NCBI GenBank assembly: GCA_900708905.1
Contig: CAADRB010000077.1
Location: 213,326 to 277,325, forward strand
DNA length: 64,000 nt
Source: Hymenolepis diminuta
Lineage: Eukaryota; Platyhelminthes; Cestoda; Cyclophyllidea; Hymenolepididae
Direction of reading: 5' to 3'
Below the pieces are notes generated by a model. The model had not been told where the DNA came from. It worked only from the letters and a program-made list of their open reading frames with translations, and made no database searches. Shown here piece by piece: positions 33,771-45,715 of the stretch (its first letter is position 1; each line of letters starts with the position of its first letter). The translations under genes and the position numbers were made by a program.

Positions 33771-34583
33771 ACTTCAATAACAATTTTATTAATATCTCAC
33801 CTTTTCCGTGAAGACTTGCATACAGATTTAATTTTGTGTATGGATTTGTGCGTCAGGGTTTATCAGGGAGACTTTATCTGCATGAATTTTAACTCTCATT
33901 TATCACCTACAGCTCAGTCTTAGCATCATTCTTTGAGTAATGTTCTCAACTGTCCGTGGTCGGATGAATCCCACCTCGAGATAGAAGATTGCGGGAAATG
34001 GTAGAAATGAACCGTTTCTCTCATTTTATCAATCGAGAACACCTTCTATCTTAGAATGGGTGTCACTTTCACTAACCGTCCTTAGGAATTTATAATACCC
34101 AGTTGTTCAGCTCCCTCTTCTAGACCTTTGTAATTCTCTGGAGGACAAGGGCATATGAAATGGCTCACTCCATTATTCACGTGGTCATTTATTTAAAGAG
34201 ATGACGGCCCCAAATCTCCACTGATATATATTCATCAAAGCTTCTTTAAGGAGGTATTTGAGCCTCATTGTGACCAGTATATCAAATGTTCAATTTATAT
34301 TTCGCATTATATGCATCGACCTATCGGTAAGACGACGTGCGTCTTGTATTGAAATAGTGGTTTGGGTGGTTTTGTATTGAGGTGCTGTCGGGTCGCGTCT
34401 GTAACTGGTGCAATGTCTTAGGGAATCTAAGCGTCGGTTGTGGTATTCTACAGAGATGGGCAAATTATAACACATTGTGTAGAGTTCACGGCACTATTTA
34501 TTATATCAAAACAGGAAACCAGGACTCTGCAAAAGGCCTTTGTTCAGGAAGAAGTGGTGATTGTATCCATATCGGTGATCCCA

Positions 34584-36064
34584 TCATTTTAATTGAACCG
34601 TAATCAACGTCCCCATAGGTTTAAATTTCCTTCTTCTCCATCTAAGAAGCAGTTGCTAAGTCGGAAGAAAGAGAGAAAAGACGTAAAGCACCAGACTGAA
34701 AAGAGAGAACAAGGACCTGCCACCAACAAACTTACTTTTGGGTCGCTATCCACTTCAGCCGAATAAAGAGCACGATCATCATTAAATTCATGAACTGTAA
34801 AGAAGCAGAAGTGAAGAGAGTTGATAATTTTTTATTTATTAAAATACTGAATAAAAAAAGCAAATTCAGTTAATCTTGAAAATGAAAATATTATTTAAAA
34901 TATGAATAATGATTCAATGGGTTGAGATGGAAAATATAAAATTTCAAATCATCTATTAACTTAATACAAATAATTCATTCCCAACTGTCGCCATAGAATC
35001 GATTCCAAGGCGTTGGCTTAGACCGAATGAGTTCAAAATGGTCAACTGACCACTTCCTCCCACGTTCAGCATCTCCATACCGCTCGTATTTTCTCCCCAG
35101 CCAACAAAGTAGACTCTCCCTTGCAAATAAACTGCAAGAGGGTTAGCATCGTGTTCTTCATTCATTGGAGTGAAGGGAAGCCATTGCCACTTCTCGCCTC
35201 CTCCACCCCCTACTTCACCAGACCGCCGCGTCAGCAACTCTGTGGAGCGGAGATCTGATCCATTCCTTCCTTTTCCACCAATGACCAAGACGCCAGAATC
35301 TGGAATGTTGACGGCACCATACAGCGATCTTTCTTCAATCATTGGTGGCAGAAGCGACCATCTAGAAGGAGATAGCAACTCTTTTACTCTCTTAAGACCA
35401 CCAAGTTGCACAATGGCTGACGAAAAATAAAAATTAAAATGTAACTGGCCTTCCTGAAGCGGCCTCGTAAACTTCATTCAAATAACGCTCGGGAGAGTCC
35501 GAAAACATCTTAGTGCTAAAGGCGAAAATTTCGTTTTCAGTTGCCACGGCAGCTGGGATGCCGCTGACGTTTATAGTATCCGGTAGAGATGACACTTGAC
35601 CTGTAGAGAGATCCATCAGGTCAACTCTTCTTGAACCAGGATTATTTTCACCTTTCCATTCACCGATAAAAACCAGTTTGTCTAACATAGGAGAATAAAT
35701 GCGTTCAGCATTTCTCTTATTTTATAAAAGCAACAAATGAGAGTAACGCACTTTGAAATGCAACAACTTTCCCGTATCCTCTGTCCGGAAATTGGTGTTC
35801 GATCTCCGCTTCAGTACATTTTGGATTGAGAATCCATATCTTATAGGCGTTTCCAAAACAACAAAATGATGCAAGTCTTTCCTGACTTCTTAACATAAAA
35901 GGAGATAGACAAAAAATTTAATGTTTTATGCAAAATTTAAACAAACTGAATCGAAAACCACCATACTCAGAGGATTGTCCTTTCTCTTCAATGGAAGAAG
36001 AAAACATCGAGGAGGTAGTGATCGGTAGTTTCTTCGCAGTCTTCCGTTCCTCTGCGAGGCACAT
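34584..36064 (-). CDS. K35: intact kelch-only gene, inverted twin of K2
   Basis: Six minus-strand exons in phase: 36064-35967, 35888-35752, 35681-35450, 35388-34961, 34794-34736, 34655-34584 (TGA). Sum 1026 nt, 341 residues. It starts at an ATG created at the leader-E6 junction (MCLAEERKTAKK), keeps FIGEW, STGQVSSLPD, RWSLLPPM, LVIGGKGRNG, RSTELLTRR and RVYFVGW, and ends early (LITVQLK) because one added A shifts the last exon compared with K2. The E8 donor is AAG|GCCAGT, a weak GC site, so splicing of this intron is the main doubt. No BTB or BACK. The leader carries the same TAA as K2, just before the ATG. Confidence 0.55.
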
Positions 36065-36329
36065 CCTTTATGCAAACCCTCCATTTTTATACTTCGATTC
36101 TGCTTGAAATGCACATGAAGTTTGCAAAGTGATTGGGTTTTGGCGACGAGGCACTGCACCACCCAGTAACTGAGAATTCACTGTCAATCAATTGCTGAAA
36201 TTGTGGTTTTGTTTATCATGTGTTCAACCTTGAAATCACCCCAAAATCATTCAAGTTTGCACTCATTTGCTAAGACAATCTATTTATAGTAGGAACAATT
36301 CCACCTCAAAATGCTAATCGGAGTAAGCA

Positions 36330-36845
36330 GAGAACATAGTGGAGGACGACTGGTTTGTGCCTTGCGATATGTGAGTTCTCTATTTTTAAACTTCACTTCT
36401 GCTTCAAAGGTGCGCAATATGTGCAATGTAAGAGCGTGTTTAAGGTGACGCATTTCACCACCCAACAACAGAGGAAACAAAATAATGTTGGAAAGGGAAA
36501 AGTTTCCAATTATCACGAAATTCCGTGTAACATCCAATGGCCGCTCCTGCATTTATTTGTGAATTTTAAGTTAGCGATATCGATTATCTACTTATATTAT
36601 TTAAGTATACTCGAATATGGCATTTTATTTGGTTCAGCTTAAGAGATGATGATAGAATTGGGGAGAATTAGGAACGATTCCCATGACGAAAACGAGGTGT
36701 ATATCGTGTGTCCCAGATGCCAGCTTTTATCCTCAAAATGTAAATCGTCTGGTGATGAATTTAAAAGTATGTGAAAATTCTGAAATTGTTCTACTTCATT
36801 GTTAAAAGTATATTTTCCCATTCTCCACTCTTCTTACGCCGTGAA
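36330..36845 (-). other. kelch leader fragment plus U2 copy 2
   Basis: 36330-36430 is an isolated, diverged E1 leader (KFKNRELTYR). 36460-36840 is the inverted U2 block: a plus frame with NNVGKGK, and a minus frame 36639-36821 (MGKYTFNNEVEQFQNFH ... ESFLILPNSI). The joint of kelch leader and U2 is not seen elsewhere. Confidence 0.4.
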
Positions 36846-36947
36846 CCCTGCTTTATTTCTGTTATTATTCTGACAAATTCTGCGTATGGGGTGAGCATTG
36901 TTCCTTCTACAATTAGATTAACTTTGTAAACGAATGCAAACTTGAGT

Positions 36948-37179
36948 GAATGTGAGAGAGGGTTTATTGACCACTTCGTTGCTTATGTGAGTCAAAAGCT
37001 TAGGTATCAAATACAAAATCACACAGAGGCTGCGGAGATCTTGATTTGCTGATTGGTTGAGGAGACCTCTGTACACACGTCCGCGTTTGTTCTCGACGCG
37101 ACCGATTACATCTCCGCAGTTCCCGGAAAGTTCTAGTGCACGTGATCCAATCAGCCTCGTTAGCGTTGTGAACCCCACA
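36948..37179 (-). mobile_element. truncated LTR, copy sharing flanks with 52 and 62 kb
   Basis: Reverse complement starts TGTGGGGTTCACAACGCTAA, includes CAATAAACCCTCTC, and stops before the CCGCTACA end seen at 20251. Flanking sequence beyond 37180 (ACCATCTTGAAATTTTAAT) matches that at 52.26 and 62.19 kb, so these three are copies of one insertion. Confidence 0.7.
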
Positions 37180-37734
37180 CCATCTTGAAATTTTAATTAA
37201 TTATTAGACAGAAGGAACACCCAATTAATGAGGAAGTAATCTAAGCACCTTTACTTTTTAATTTATTATATGTCATGCTGCAATTCCATTTGAACCGCTG
37301 TAAATGAAATGGGTAAAATTCATGCAAATATTGCAATACTTCCACAACAAAACTGAGCTGAGATCGAAAATCTTCATCTGAAAATTGATATTTTCATAGA
37401 AAGAAAGTATTTCTAAATTCTTAAAATAAGACAGAGAAGATTATCACAAATCTTGTTGTTTCTTCTATCAAAATTGACATCAATATTCGTAAAGTGGCAA
37501 AATTTTCACAATGACACAGCATATGTTGTGGAAAGGAAGAGTTACTACTGATGACATAGCACAAGCTTCGAGGTAGAAGAGTTGCTGCTGTCAAGGAGGA
37601 AGAATCAGTGAATGTTTTTGCTCACATTTGCTTGACAAGTAAATGCAGCATTTCTGTGCCAATGGCCAACAACAAGGTGAATTCGAGTTTAAAATCGTAC
37701 CGCTCAAAGCCACAATTTCTATTATTAACTGACA
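37180..37734. other. spacer
   Basis: 37180-37250 matches the LTR flank at 52.26 kb. 37250-37690 shows no ORF or repeat that I recognise. From 37690 the leader of K38 begins. Confidence 0.4.
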
Positions 37735-39060
37735 GTGACTCCTCTGTTGCAGGGTGATACAGTGCCTCGCCTTCACAGAAACCTGGCGTCAGTCATGCCG
37801 AAACGCCTTGTAGCACGTTAAGTTGTATTTGGCAACACAGTTGTGAGCATTTTCAACGCGGAATATTCCGACTTGGGACTGAACTCAAACTGCCAGACAC
37901 AATATGTTGACACATTGACTTTTTTCAAAGTGGACCCTCGAGACTCTCTGTTGTTCCATTAAATAAGGGAAATTATGAAAGATTTTATTCCCTGATCTTA
38001 GACAAAATCATATTTATTGGGGGTTGGGAGGAGGGTAGAGATAACCCCTGGTCAAGTAGAGTTGATTTGATGGATCTCTCGACGGTTGGACTGTCACCTC
38101 TTCCCAACATGGTAAATGCTAGGAAGTGGTCAGCTTTCGTGACAACTGAAAACGAAATTGTCTCTCTGGGCGTTTATTCAAATGAAGTTAACGAGGCTGC
38201 TTCAGGAACGTAATGTCCTTTCTCAGTGTCCTTAGCGTTATTCATCTTACCACTGGGTGGTCTTTAAGAGAGAGTGAGATAGAGAGTTGTTGCCAACTTC
38301 CAGATGGTCATCTCTTCGCCCATGATAGAAGAAAGAAACTGTGTGCTGCTGTTAGCATAGCAAACTCCAGCGTATTGGCCATTGGTGGAATTGGAAGGAA
38401 CCAAGTGGGTCTCCACTCCACAGAGTTGCTGACACAGTTGGTGAATGAAGGCGGAGGTGGAGGAGGCAAGAAGTGGCAATGGCGTTCCTTCTCTCCAATG
38501 AATGAAGAACACGGTGGTGATCTTCTTCCTGCTTTTCTCCAAGGCAGAGTCTGCGTAGTTGGCTGTAGAAAGTACGTGGACGTGATGGAGATGCTAGAGG
38601 TGGCAGGGGACGATCAACGATTGGTCTCATTGACAACTCCTTCGCGTCGGTTCAATGACGAGTGTTGACCATCAATTATTTATGACATATTATTTATATT
38701 ATTTATTTATTCATTATTTAATTTCGCATTTTATTCTAATTTTTCCAATTTAAAGAAAAAAATTCATTTGCATCGCCTTTTCTTTAACCTTGAACTGAGC
38801 AGATTATGATTCGTCTTCCGTTTATTCGATTGAACTGGAAAGCGACACGGAAGTAAGTTCGTGGGAATTAAGTTCATATTCTCTTTCCATTATCCTGTAA
38901 CCTCTATATATTTTTATCTTTCTCATTCCATAGTGTTAGAACACCAAATTAGGGGAAATGAAGGAAATCTGGAAAGATAGTACTTACGTGTTTTTGAGGA
39001 CGATTCAATTGAAATGATGAAATCACTGAAATAAACACAATCATCTCAACTTCATGACCA
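37735..39060 (+). pseudogene. K38: kelch-only pseudogene (class III)
   Basis: Plus strand. The leader is fused to E7 exactly as in K1 (TCACAGAAACCTGGCGTCAG). E7 (about 37800-37950) has a TAA after RLVAR. E8 (37999-38214) has lost part of its third strand (NEIVSLGVYS) and its donor reads ACGTAATG. E9 (about 38275-38690) is mostly open (ANSSVLAIGGIGRNQ, STELLTQ, glycine loop, RVCVVGC). E10 (about 38805-38852, SVYSIELESDTE) and E11 (from 38937, with a TAG/TAA near its start) follow. Confidence 0.8.
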
Positions 39061-39899
39061 GAGGCCTTTTGCAGAATGCTGATTTTCCGTTAATATTTTC
39101 AATAATGTAAAAAATTTATAGTAAATGCAAACTTAAATAAATGTTCGTGGGTTTTCTTTTCAACAAAGTGTCAATTTCATGTTGCCTTTGTTTATCTTAA
39201 CCTGATATCGCTCTCTCATTTGAAACACCGCGTGGTTAAGTTCGCCATGGGAGATTTCGGTGGATTGACTTCGAGTTGGTTCAACGTGTGCTGTCGAATC
39301 CTCAGAGGGATTCATTCCACACCCCACGGTCAACACAATTCTTCTGTTTGATAATTTCGAGTTCGACTGAAAAGGGTAATCAACTGATCATTTCTTGTCA
39401 TTTTAGTTGAAAATACTACATTTAGAGGCTAATTTGGAGGGATTGAATTACTGTAAGCACTTTAAATAGACATTTGAAAAGTCGTGTTATAAAAATGTAA
39501 GGCTAAGTGCGTCTTTTGAACGAATTGGTGGAAGTGAGGATGATAGTGGAAATTCACAGACACCAATTCGATATTTTGTGCATTTTCGTGGGAATTTTTT
39601 TCTAGTGCAACACGTCAGGTGCGTCTTTGTCCAAGTGTCTCTAATGAAACATTTTGTATTCCAACTGACACACACTCGAAAACCCACGCCCGTCATTTCA
39701 TCTGCCCAAACCCTTCACTCATATCTCCCCGCTCACTCTTCACTCTCCCACTTTCCCGATTCATCATCGTTCTCTATTCAGTGCACCTTGGTAAGCACAA
39801 TTCTCCGTGCTCTAGTCTTTGAACAGTCGTTTGCTGTAGTTAGCTGCTAGCCATAGTCTCAGCTTCTGGTTTTGGCTCATTAGTTCCACGATTTGGTCA
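39061..39899 (+). repeat. 3' flank of K38 and spacer
   Basis: 39150-39560 matches the flank of K1 in reverse. 39650-39790 has a C-rich ACACACTCG/CACTCAT stretch similar to 5.84-5.90 and 32.96-33.05 kb. The 90-codon frame at 39578-39850 is not recognisable. Confidence 0.4.
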
Positions 39900-40520
39900 C
39901 CCTACAATTTACTGCTAGTGAAGGAGATAAAGGGAAAGAGTTAGAGGGTCACCGGAATGAAGGAAGGGAATGGGGGCTTAACTCCAATGAACTTACTTTC
40001 GGGTCGCTTCCAGTTCAATCGAATATGGGAAGTATTCCAGAATAAAATTCAAATGTTCCCTGTTTATATCAATAATAGACCAAAACGAGTAACACAAAAA
40101 TGAATGGAAAAGATGAATTTTGTTGACCTTGGAAATGAAACTTTCATTGATTTATTCAATCGAACGAGAAGGAAAATTGACAAAATCAATTCATTAGTTT
40201 ACTTTCAAAAAACAATTGATTACCAATTCTCGCCATTGAACAGACGCAAATGAGCTTATCTGGGGAGAGTTTGAAGGAAGCCAAGGAGATCCACTGACTG
40301 CTGGCTTCATCGTCCAGCATCTCCATCGCATTCACGCACTCTCCAATGCCAACAACGTAGACTATCCCTTGGAAATAAACAGCAAGCCTATCCACACAGT
40401 GTTCTTCATTTATTGGTGCAAAGGAACACCATTGCCACGTCTCGTCTACTCCTCCTTCTCCTCGTCCATCACCCGACCACCGCGTCAGCAATTTCGTAGA
40501 ACGGAGAGTCCCTTGATTCC
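39900..40520 (-). pseudogene. K40: kelch E9-E10 fragment
   Basis: Minus strand. Second half of E9 (about 40190-40510; WSGDGRGEGG, RWCSF-type, GIVYVVGIGECVNAMEMLDD, open) is followed by E10 (about 39985-40030) and remnants of E11. The 39.91-40.18 kb part closely matches K15 at 15.15-15.42 kb. No other exons. Confidence 0.65.
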
Positions 40521-41439
40521 TTTTCAGATGCCTATTTGAAGATTTTACAGCAATTTAACTTCATTTACTCCAACTGAATCAGCACCGTTATGTGTTCATT
40601 TTCCAATCAAATGACAAGAAATGACTGACAAAGGCATATAAAATAGTTCACTCCATTAATCACGTGGACATTTATTTAAAGAGATGACGGATCCAGATCT
40701 CCACCGATGTAAATCCATCGCATATTTATTAAGAATTGTTTTAGCCATCTTCTCGGCAAGTTTATAAAATGTTCAGTTTATATTTCAAACTCTGAACTAA
40801 GTCAGAATATCGGCGTTCCAGAGCTATTCGAGAAACTAAACGTTGCATGTTCAATTCTACCACGTTCGGAATGGGAATTTTTTTTGCTACTTAGGAAATT
40901 CTAAAGGTCTGTGGTTACTACCTTTAGGCCGTTAATTATGCGCACCGAACCAACTTTTCACAGATTAATTACCCTGTTGTGTGACCCCACCTTCCTTCCC
41001 TTTTTTCCCTTTCGATCCCTCTACCAATATCTTCTTCTTCATTCCAAATTCCCCATTTGCATCTGTTACTTGGTGGGAGTGGTGACATTAATTAGACATG
41101 TCAATTTATCCCCTGCTTTGTCGCTTCCGAACAGATAATAATTTTGACTTATTTTACACTTCAGTGTTGCAATTTTTCCGCAAGTGAACGAACACCTTCT
41201 CTCTGACACTCTGATTAACCATTTCAGTAGAACTTAAAATTACCAAACCGAAGAGTTGTGTTGACCGTGGTGTGTGGAACAAATCCCGCTGAGGATTCGA
41301 CTACTCACGTTGAACCAACTCGAAGGCATTCCACCGAAACCTTCCATAGTAAACCCAACCACGCGGTGTTTAATGTGCAGGATATTCAAATGACAAAGTC
41401 GCATCAGATTATGATAAACAAAGGAAGTTGAGATGATTT
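40521..41439. repeat. spacer with arm-A centre and 3'-flank similarity
   Basis: 40620-40760 matches the centre of arm A-right (34.14-34.29 kb). 41070-41430 matches 29.33-29.82 kb. No gene seen. Confidence 0.45.
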
Positions 41440-41930
41440 TGTTTATTTTAGTGATTTTATCATTCCAATTGAATCGTCGTCAACAACACGAAAGTAGTAT
41501 CGTTCCAGATTTCCTTCGTTTGCCCCAATTTGGTTTTCTGACACTATGGAATGAGAAAGATAGAAAAAATTAAAAGTTACAGGATTATGGGAAGAGAATA
41601 TTAGCTTGATTCCCACGAACTTACTTCCGTATCGCTTTCCAGTTCAATCGAATAAACGGAAGACGAATCATAATCTGCGAAATTCAGGATAAAGCAAAAG
41701 CGGTGTAAATGAATTATTTCTTTAAAAAAGAAGCATAAAACAAGATGTGATAAATGATGATAAATAATTTAAATAACCTGCTAAAAATAAATGATAGTCA
41801 ACACTCGCCATTGAACCGACTTGAAGGGGTTGGAAAGGAAATCAACCATTGGAGGTCAAAGAGGTACATTGACCGTCTGCTGCCACGTCTAGTATCTCCA
41901 TCGCGTCCACATACTGTCAATGATGCTTCA
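41440..41930 (-). pseudogene. K41: kelch C-terminal fragment
   Basis: Minus strand: the last third of E9 (about 41780-41930, AMEILDVAADGQ-type), E10 (about 41628-41670, SSVYSIELESDTE) and E11 (about 41440-41560). It breaks off at 41930 into kelch 3'-flank sequence in the same strand sense as 7.4-7.6 kb. Same subgroup as K1, K30 and K38. Confidence 0.6.
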
Positions 41931-42259
41931 CTTGCAAAGTACTCCTACAGAAATGAACAAAGGTATTGAATTAGAGTCCGCGGATTCCACGAATAATCTC
42001 ATTTCCATCAATTCATTCAAATATCCACTTTTTCTACAATTAAATTGTTAGAGTCTCTTTGAAGTGTTTCCAGGAATTTGCCCTCCATAATTCCTCCAAG
42101 TTAGAGGTGAAATGTGTTTCTTTTCCAATCAAAAGACAAAGAAAGACCAACTGGTGAAACTGCATTTCGGACACATTTATTCAAGTTTAAATCTATTATT
42201 TCATAAATACTCTTTGTTCGTGGAAGCTATTAATCAGCACCTAAGAAAAAGTCTTTGTT

Positions 42260-43790
42260 CACGAAGAGGAGAAAATTAGTTTATTTCGGTGAATCAATCA
42301 TTTCAAATAAACCTTAATCAACTTCGATTGACGTAGAGATTCAATTCTTTCCAATTTTCAAGCTGTTGCGGAGAGAGGAGAAAGAGAAAAGATGTAAAAT
42401 CACCAGATTGAAAGGAGAGAATTAGCACCTGTCTCCAACAAACTTACCCTCAGATGGCCATCCAGTTCAATCGAATAAAGAGCAGATATACGACATTCAG
42501 TTGACCTTAATAAAAACATTACAATTTGATTAATGATCTAATGGATTGAGAAGGAAAATATAAAATATCAAATCATTTACTAATCTGAAACAAATAATTC
42601 CTTCGTCCATTGACACCCTCTTGCCATGTCCAGCATCTCCATCTTTTCTATTTTCTCAAAACAGCCAACAACGTACACTCTCCTCCGAATATAAACAGCA
42701 AGAGGCAAATCATCGTGTCCTACATTGCCACTTCTCGCCTCTTCCACCTCCTCCTTCACCAGACCGCCACATCAGCAACTCTGTGGAGCAGAGACTTGAT
42801 CCCTCCCTTTCCATTCCACCGATGAACAAGACGCCAGAATCTGGAATGTTGACGGCAGCACACGAATATCTTTCTTCAATCATGGGTGGCAGAAGCGACC
42901 ATCTCGAAGAAGGCAGCAACTCTTTCACTCTCTTAACACTAACGGAAAGTGAAAATTGAAATAGAAATTACCTTCCCAATGCAGCCTCGTAAACTTCATT
43001 CGAAATACGATCGGGAGTGTCCGAATTTATCCTATAATCAATGACAAAAATTTCCTCTTCGGTACCCACTCCAACTAGAGAAAACTTAGCGTTGCTCATA
43101 TCCGGAAGAGATAACAATTCACCGGTTGAGATATCCATCATGTTAACTCTTCTTGAGTCAGGATTATTTTCACTTCGCAAACCACCGATAATAACCAGTT
43201 TGTCTGATATCGATAAGGAAAGTATTTACCATTTCTCTTATTTAATAAAAAACAAGAAGTTGGAGGAACTCACTTTGAAATATAAAAACATTCGTGTAGT
43301 CTATTTCAGGTAATTGTAATCCAATCTCCACTTTGGAACATTCGCAGTTGAGAATACACACCCGTGTAGCGTTTGCTCCAGGACCAAATGTTGCAAGTCT
43401 TTCCTGACTTCTAAGCATATAATGAGAAAGACACAGGTTTTAATGATTTATATAAAATTTAAACAAACTGAAACGACGACCACCATACTCAGTGGATTAT
43501 CCTTGCACTTCAGTGGAATAAGAATACATCGAGGAGGAAGCGATCAATTATCTCTTCGCAGTCACCCGCTCCTCTGTGAGACACATCCGATATCCAAACT
43601 CACCATTTTTATACTTCGGTTCTGCTTGAAAAGCACACAAACTTTGCAAAGTGATTGGGTTTTGACGACGAGGTACTGCACCACCCAGTAGCTGACAAAT
43701 CACTGTCAATAAATAGCTGAAATTGTGGCTTTTTTTATCATGATTTCAACCTTCAAATCACCTTAAAATCATTCAGGTTTGCACTCATTT
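42260..43790 (-). pseudogene. K42: kelch-only pseudogene (class II)
   Basis: Minus strand: leader-E6 fusion (43480-43790; E6 reads MCLTEERVTAKR then TAA), E7 (about 43275-43412, open), E8 (about 42972-43210, GGLRSENNPDSRRVNMMD, open), E9 (about 42605-42930) open through SRWSLLPPMIEERYSCAAVN and STELLM but with a deletion after EKWQC, E10 (about 42450-42490) and E11 (about 42260-42390). The 2.4-2.6 kb DNA 3' of it is kelch 3' flank. Confidence 0.75.
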
Positions 43791-43869
43791 ACGCCCAGAA
43801 TTTGTTAAAATGAGGCAGAGATTATAGTGGAGGAAGGAATGGAGAAATATCACCTCCATTATGGGGTGA

Positions 43870-44500
43870 CATGGAAAGTGAAGGCACTATTGGAGTGGAG
43901 GAATGGGTTGAGAGATGATGAAGCACACACAGCTCGAAAAACTGTATTCAGGGACATGGTGACGCTTCTTGGAATTCAAGATACGCCCGACCTTATCACT
44001 GATCTCCTTGTAGAGGGCATAGACATTCCCGTAGCATGGAGGTTTATTTACATGCATCCATAAACACCTGCTTCAGTATTCTCAAATTGTGTTAAAAGCG
44101 ATTTATCTCCATTACTACAGCAAAATAGTTTAAAAAAAGAGACTTAACCTGAATTGAACCACGAATTTTCGGACAGGATTTACAAGCTGAAATGCATCAT
44201 TTAACATTAAGACTGTCAGATAGTTTTAGATGAATCATTTGCGCCCATGAACTTTACAGAAAACTGCACCGGAAATGACATCGCTCACTGCTTCTCAGGT
44301 GATGTAGTTAGCATTTCCACTTTAGGTTCATGGAATATTGGAGAGAACATGTCATATAAGTATGTAGACGAAATGATGTCACGCGATGACGCCTCCCTTC
44401 CGTTGTTATCTCATTCTCATCACGATCACCTTAAAGGAGGCAACAAGTCTTTCCATCTGTCTCTCGAAAAGACCTCTCAGAATTGTTGGAGTTAGAAAAC
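43870..44500 (+). pseudogene. K44: BACK-domain fragment with E5-like segment
   Basis: Plus strand: the second half of E4 (43872-44043; KVKALLEWRNGLRDDE, FRDMVTLLGIQDTPDLI, IDIPVAWR), a normal-looking donor, then an E5-like segment after TTTACAG at 44259 (shortened). 44425-44500 is a small minus-strand piece of E9 start. The BACK piece begins abruptly 80 bp from the leader of K42, so it is head-to-head with that copy. Confidence 0.6.
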
Positions 44501-44538
44501 AACCAACGGTATGCAGCTAACACATTAGGACAACCAAT

Positions 44539-44890
44539 TGGTAGCTGTTTGAGTAAGAGCTAACAACAATTGTGAAGCAGAACACCAAGAGTTGAGTAGA
44601 CCAATCATGTATTCAAGAAGCCACAACGAGTAACAGAGAGAGGGAGGGAAAGAGGGAGGGCAGCGTGCTGAGGAGGAGAGGATATGAAGAGGACTTGTAG
44701 GAGTCCCCACTGACCAGTGTGTGTTGTCCGGAAAAACAAGGGTGGCTTTATATGAGTCCACGCCAGAGCATGAGCGCAGATGTGCTCTTTATGTGAAGTG
44801 AGGCGGTCATAGAAAAGAGGGGAAATCGATGAGCCCGTTCAGACATATCAGACAGACGGGGGTTATGCGTCAGAGGGGCATAAATGAGGT
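44539..44890 (-). mobile_element. gypsy LTR next to pol remnant
   Basis: Minus orientation. The LTR end is the reverse of TGGTAGCTGTTTGAGTAAGA at 44539. It contains a TATA-like CATATAAAG (about 44735-44750 reversed) and a GAGG-rich region near 44640. Its last 45 bp match the fragment at 906-954. The inner boundary is approximate. Confidence 0.55.
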
Positions 44891-44984
44891 CGCTCCAACT
44901 TCGTGGGCGGAAAAAGTGAGGTATTATCGTGGATAATGCGAATAAAAGGTAATTCTGGTAAAGGCCTATAGATTTGCCTTCAGC

Positions 44985-45715
44985 CTCCGCCCAGCCTTGA
45001 GATATGTAAATGTGATAAAAATTTCTGGCCAAATAAAACGATCACTGATGCGTTTTGCAGTTGCCCGTTTGCCAGGGCATGAGAGGTTGTGTAGAGATTC
45101 GAAAACCTGGTGTTGGAAAGCTTTTGGCACGAAAGGTCTTAGAATACCTGTTGAAACGTCACATGTTATGAGACCGGGGGTTGTGTGCAAGGGAATATCT
45201 TTTAATTGAAATGTTGTCCGATGATTTCAAAATTCGTGCAGTTCAGAGTCGGTCTTTTGAGCTTCTGAGAGGGAGTGAAGATCAACGGCTTTTGTTAAGG
45301 CTTCGACATCGGTTCGAGAAAGACAATCAGCGACCATATTGTCCGAGCCTTTAACGTGTCTGATGTCGTTAGTGAACTGAAGGGCGTAATCGAGATGCCA
45401 GATTTCGCGTGGAGAATAATGATCGGAACTGGCCCGGCTGGCATAATTAACGGCTTTTGATCGGTGAAGATCGCGAATTGGTGACCTTCCAGGAGGTACC
45501 GGAAGTGTTTCACCGCCTTGTAGATCGCCAAAAGCTCCCGCCCGAAAGTGCTATATCACGTCCGAGTGGGGGTTAGTTTGGCGGAGAAAAAGGCAAGGGG
45601 TCGTACAATATCTCCTGTCCTTTTTTCGAGAACTGCGACCTGTGATGGGTCTGTGGAGAGTGTAAGGGTTGCTTCTGGGTCTTGATATGCGAAAAAGTTC
45701 ACGTTTTAGCTATTA
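44985..45715 (-). mobile_element. Ty3/gypsy pol remnant: RNase H and start of integrase
   Basis: Minus strand. The end of reverse transcriptase and RNase H is seen as VRPLAFFSAKLTPT, GRELLAIYKAVKHFRYLLEG and FAIFTDQKPL, then after a one-base shift HVKGSDNMVADCLSR. Next is the integrase N-terminal zinc region, QVFESLHNLSCPGKRATAKR, ISDRFIWPE. A TGA (about 45553), the shift near 45435 and loss of the integrase core and everything upstream show that the element is dead. Confidence 0.85.

Larger units (their letters stand above)
32738..36275 (-). repeat. Inverted duplication A, right arm
   Basis: Reverse complement of 3528-7022 (see there). It carries K35 and the second U3 copy. The central 240 bp (34075-34315) resemble 40.62-40.76 kb instead of the left arm. 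Confidence 0.85.

Noticed and set aside
44525..44761. A 78-codon minus ORF as a gene
   Set aside because: It is entirely inside the gypsy LTR; composition is driven by the GAGG-rich stretch.
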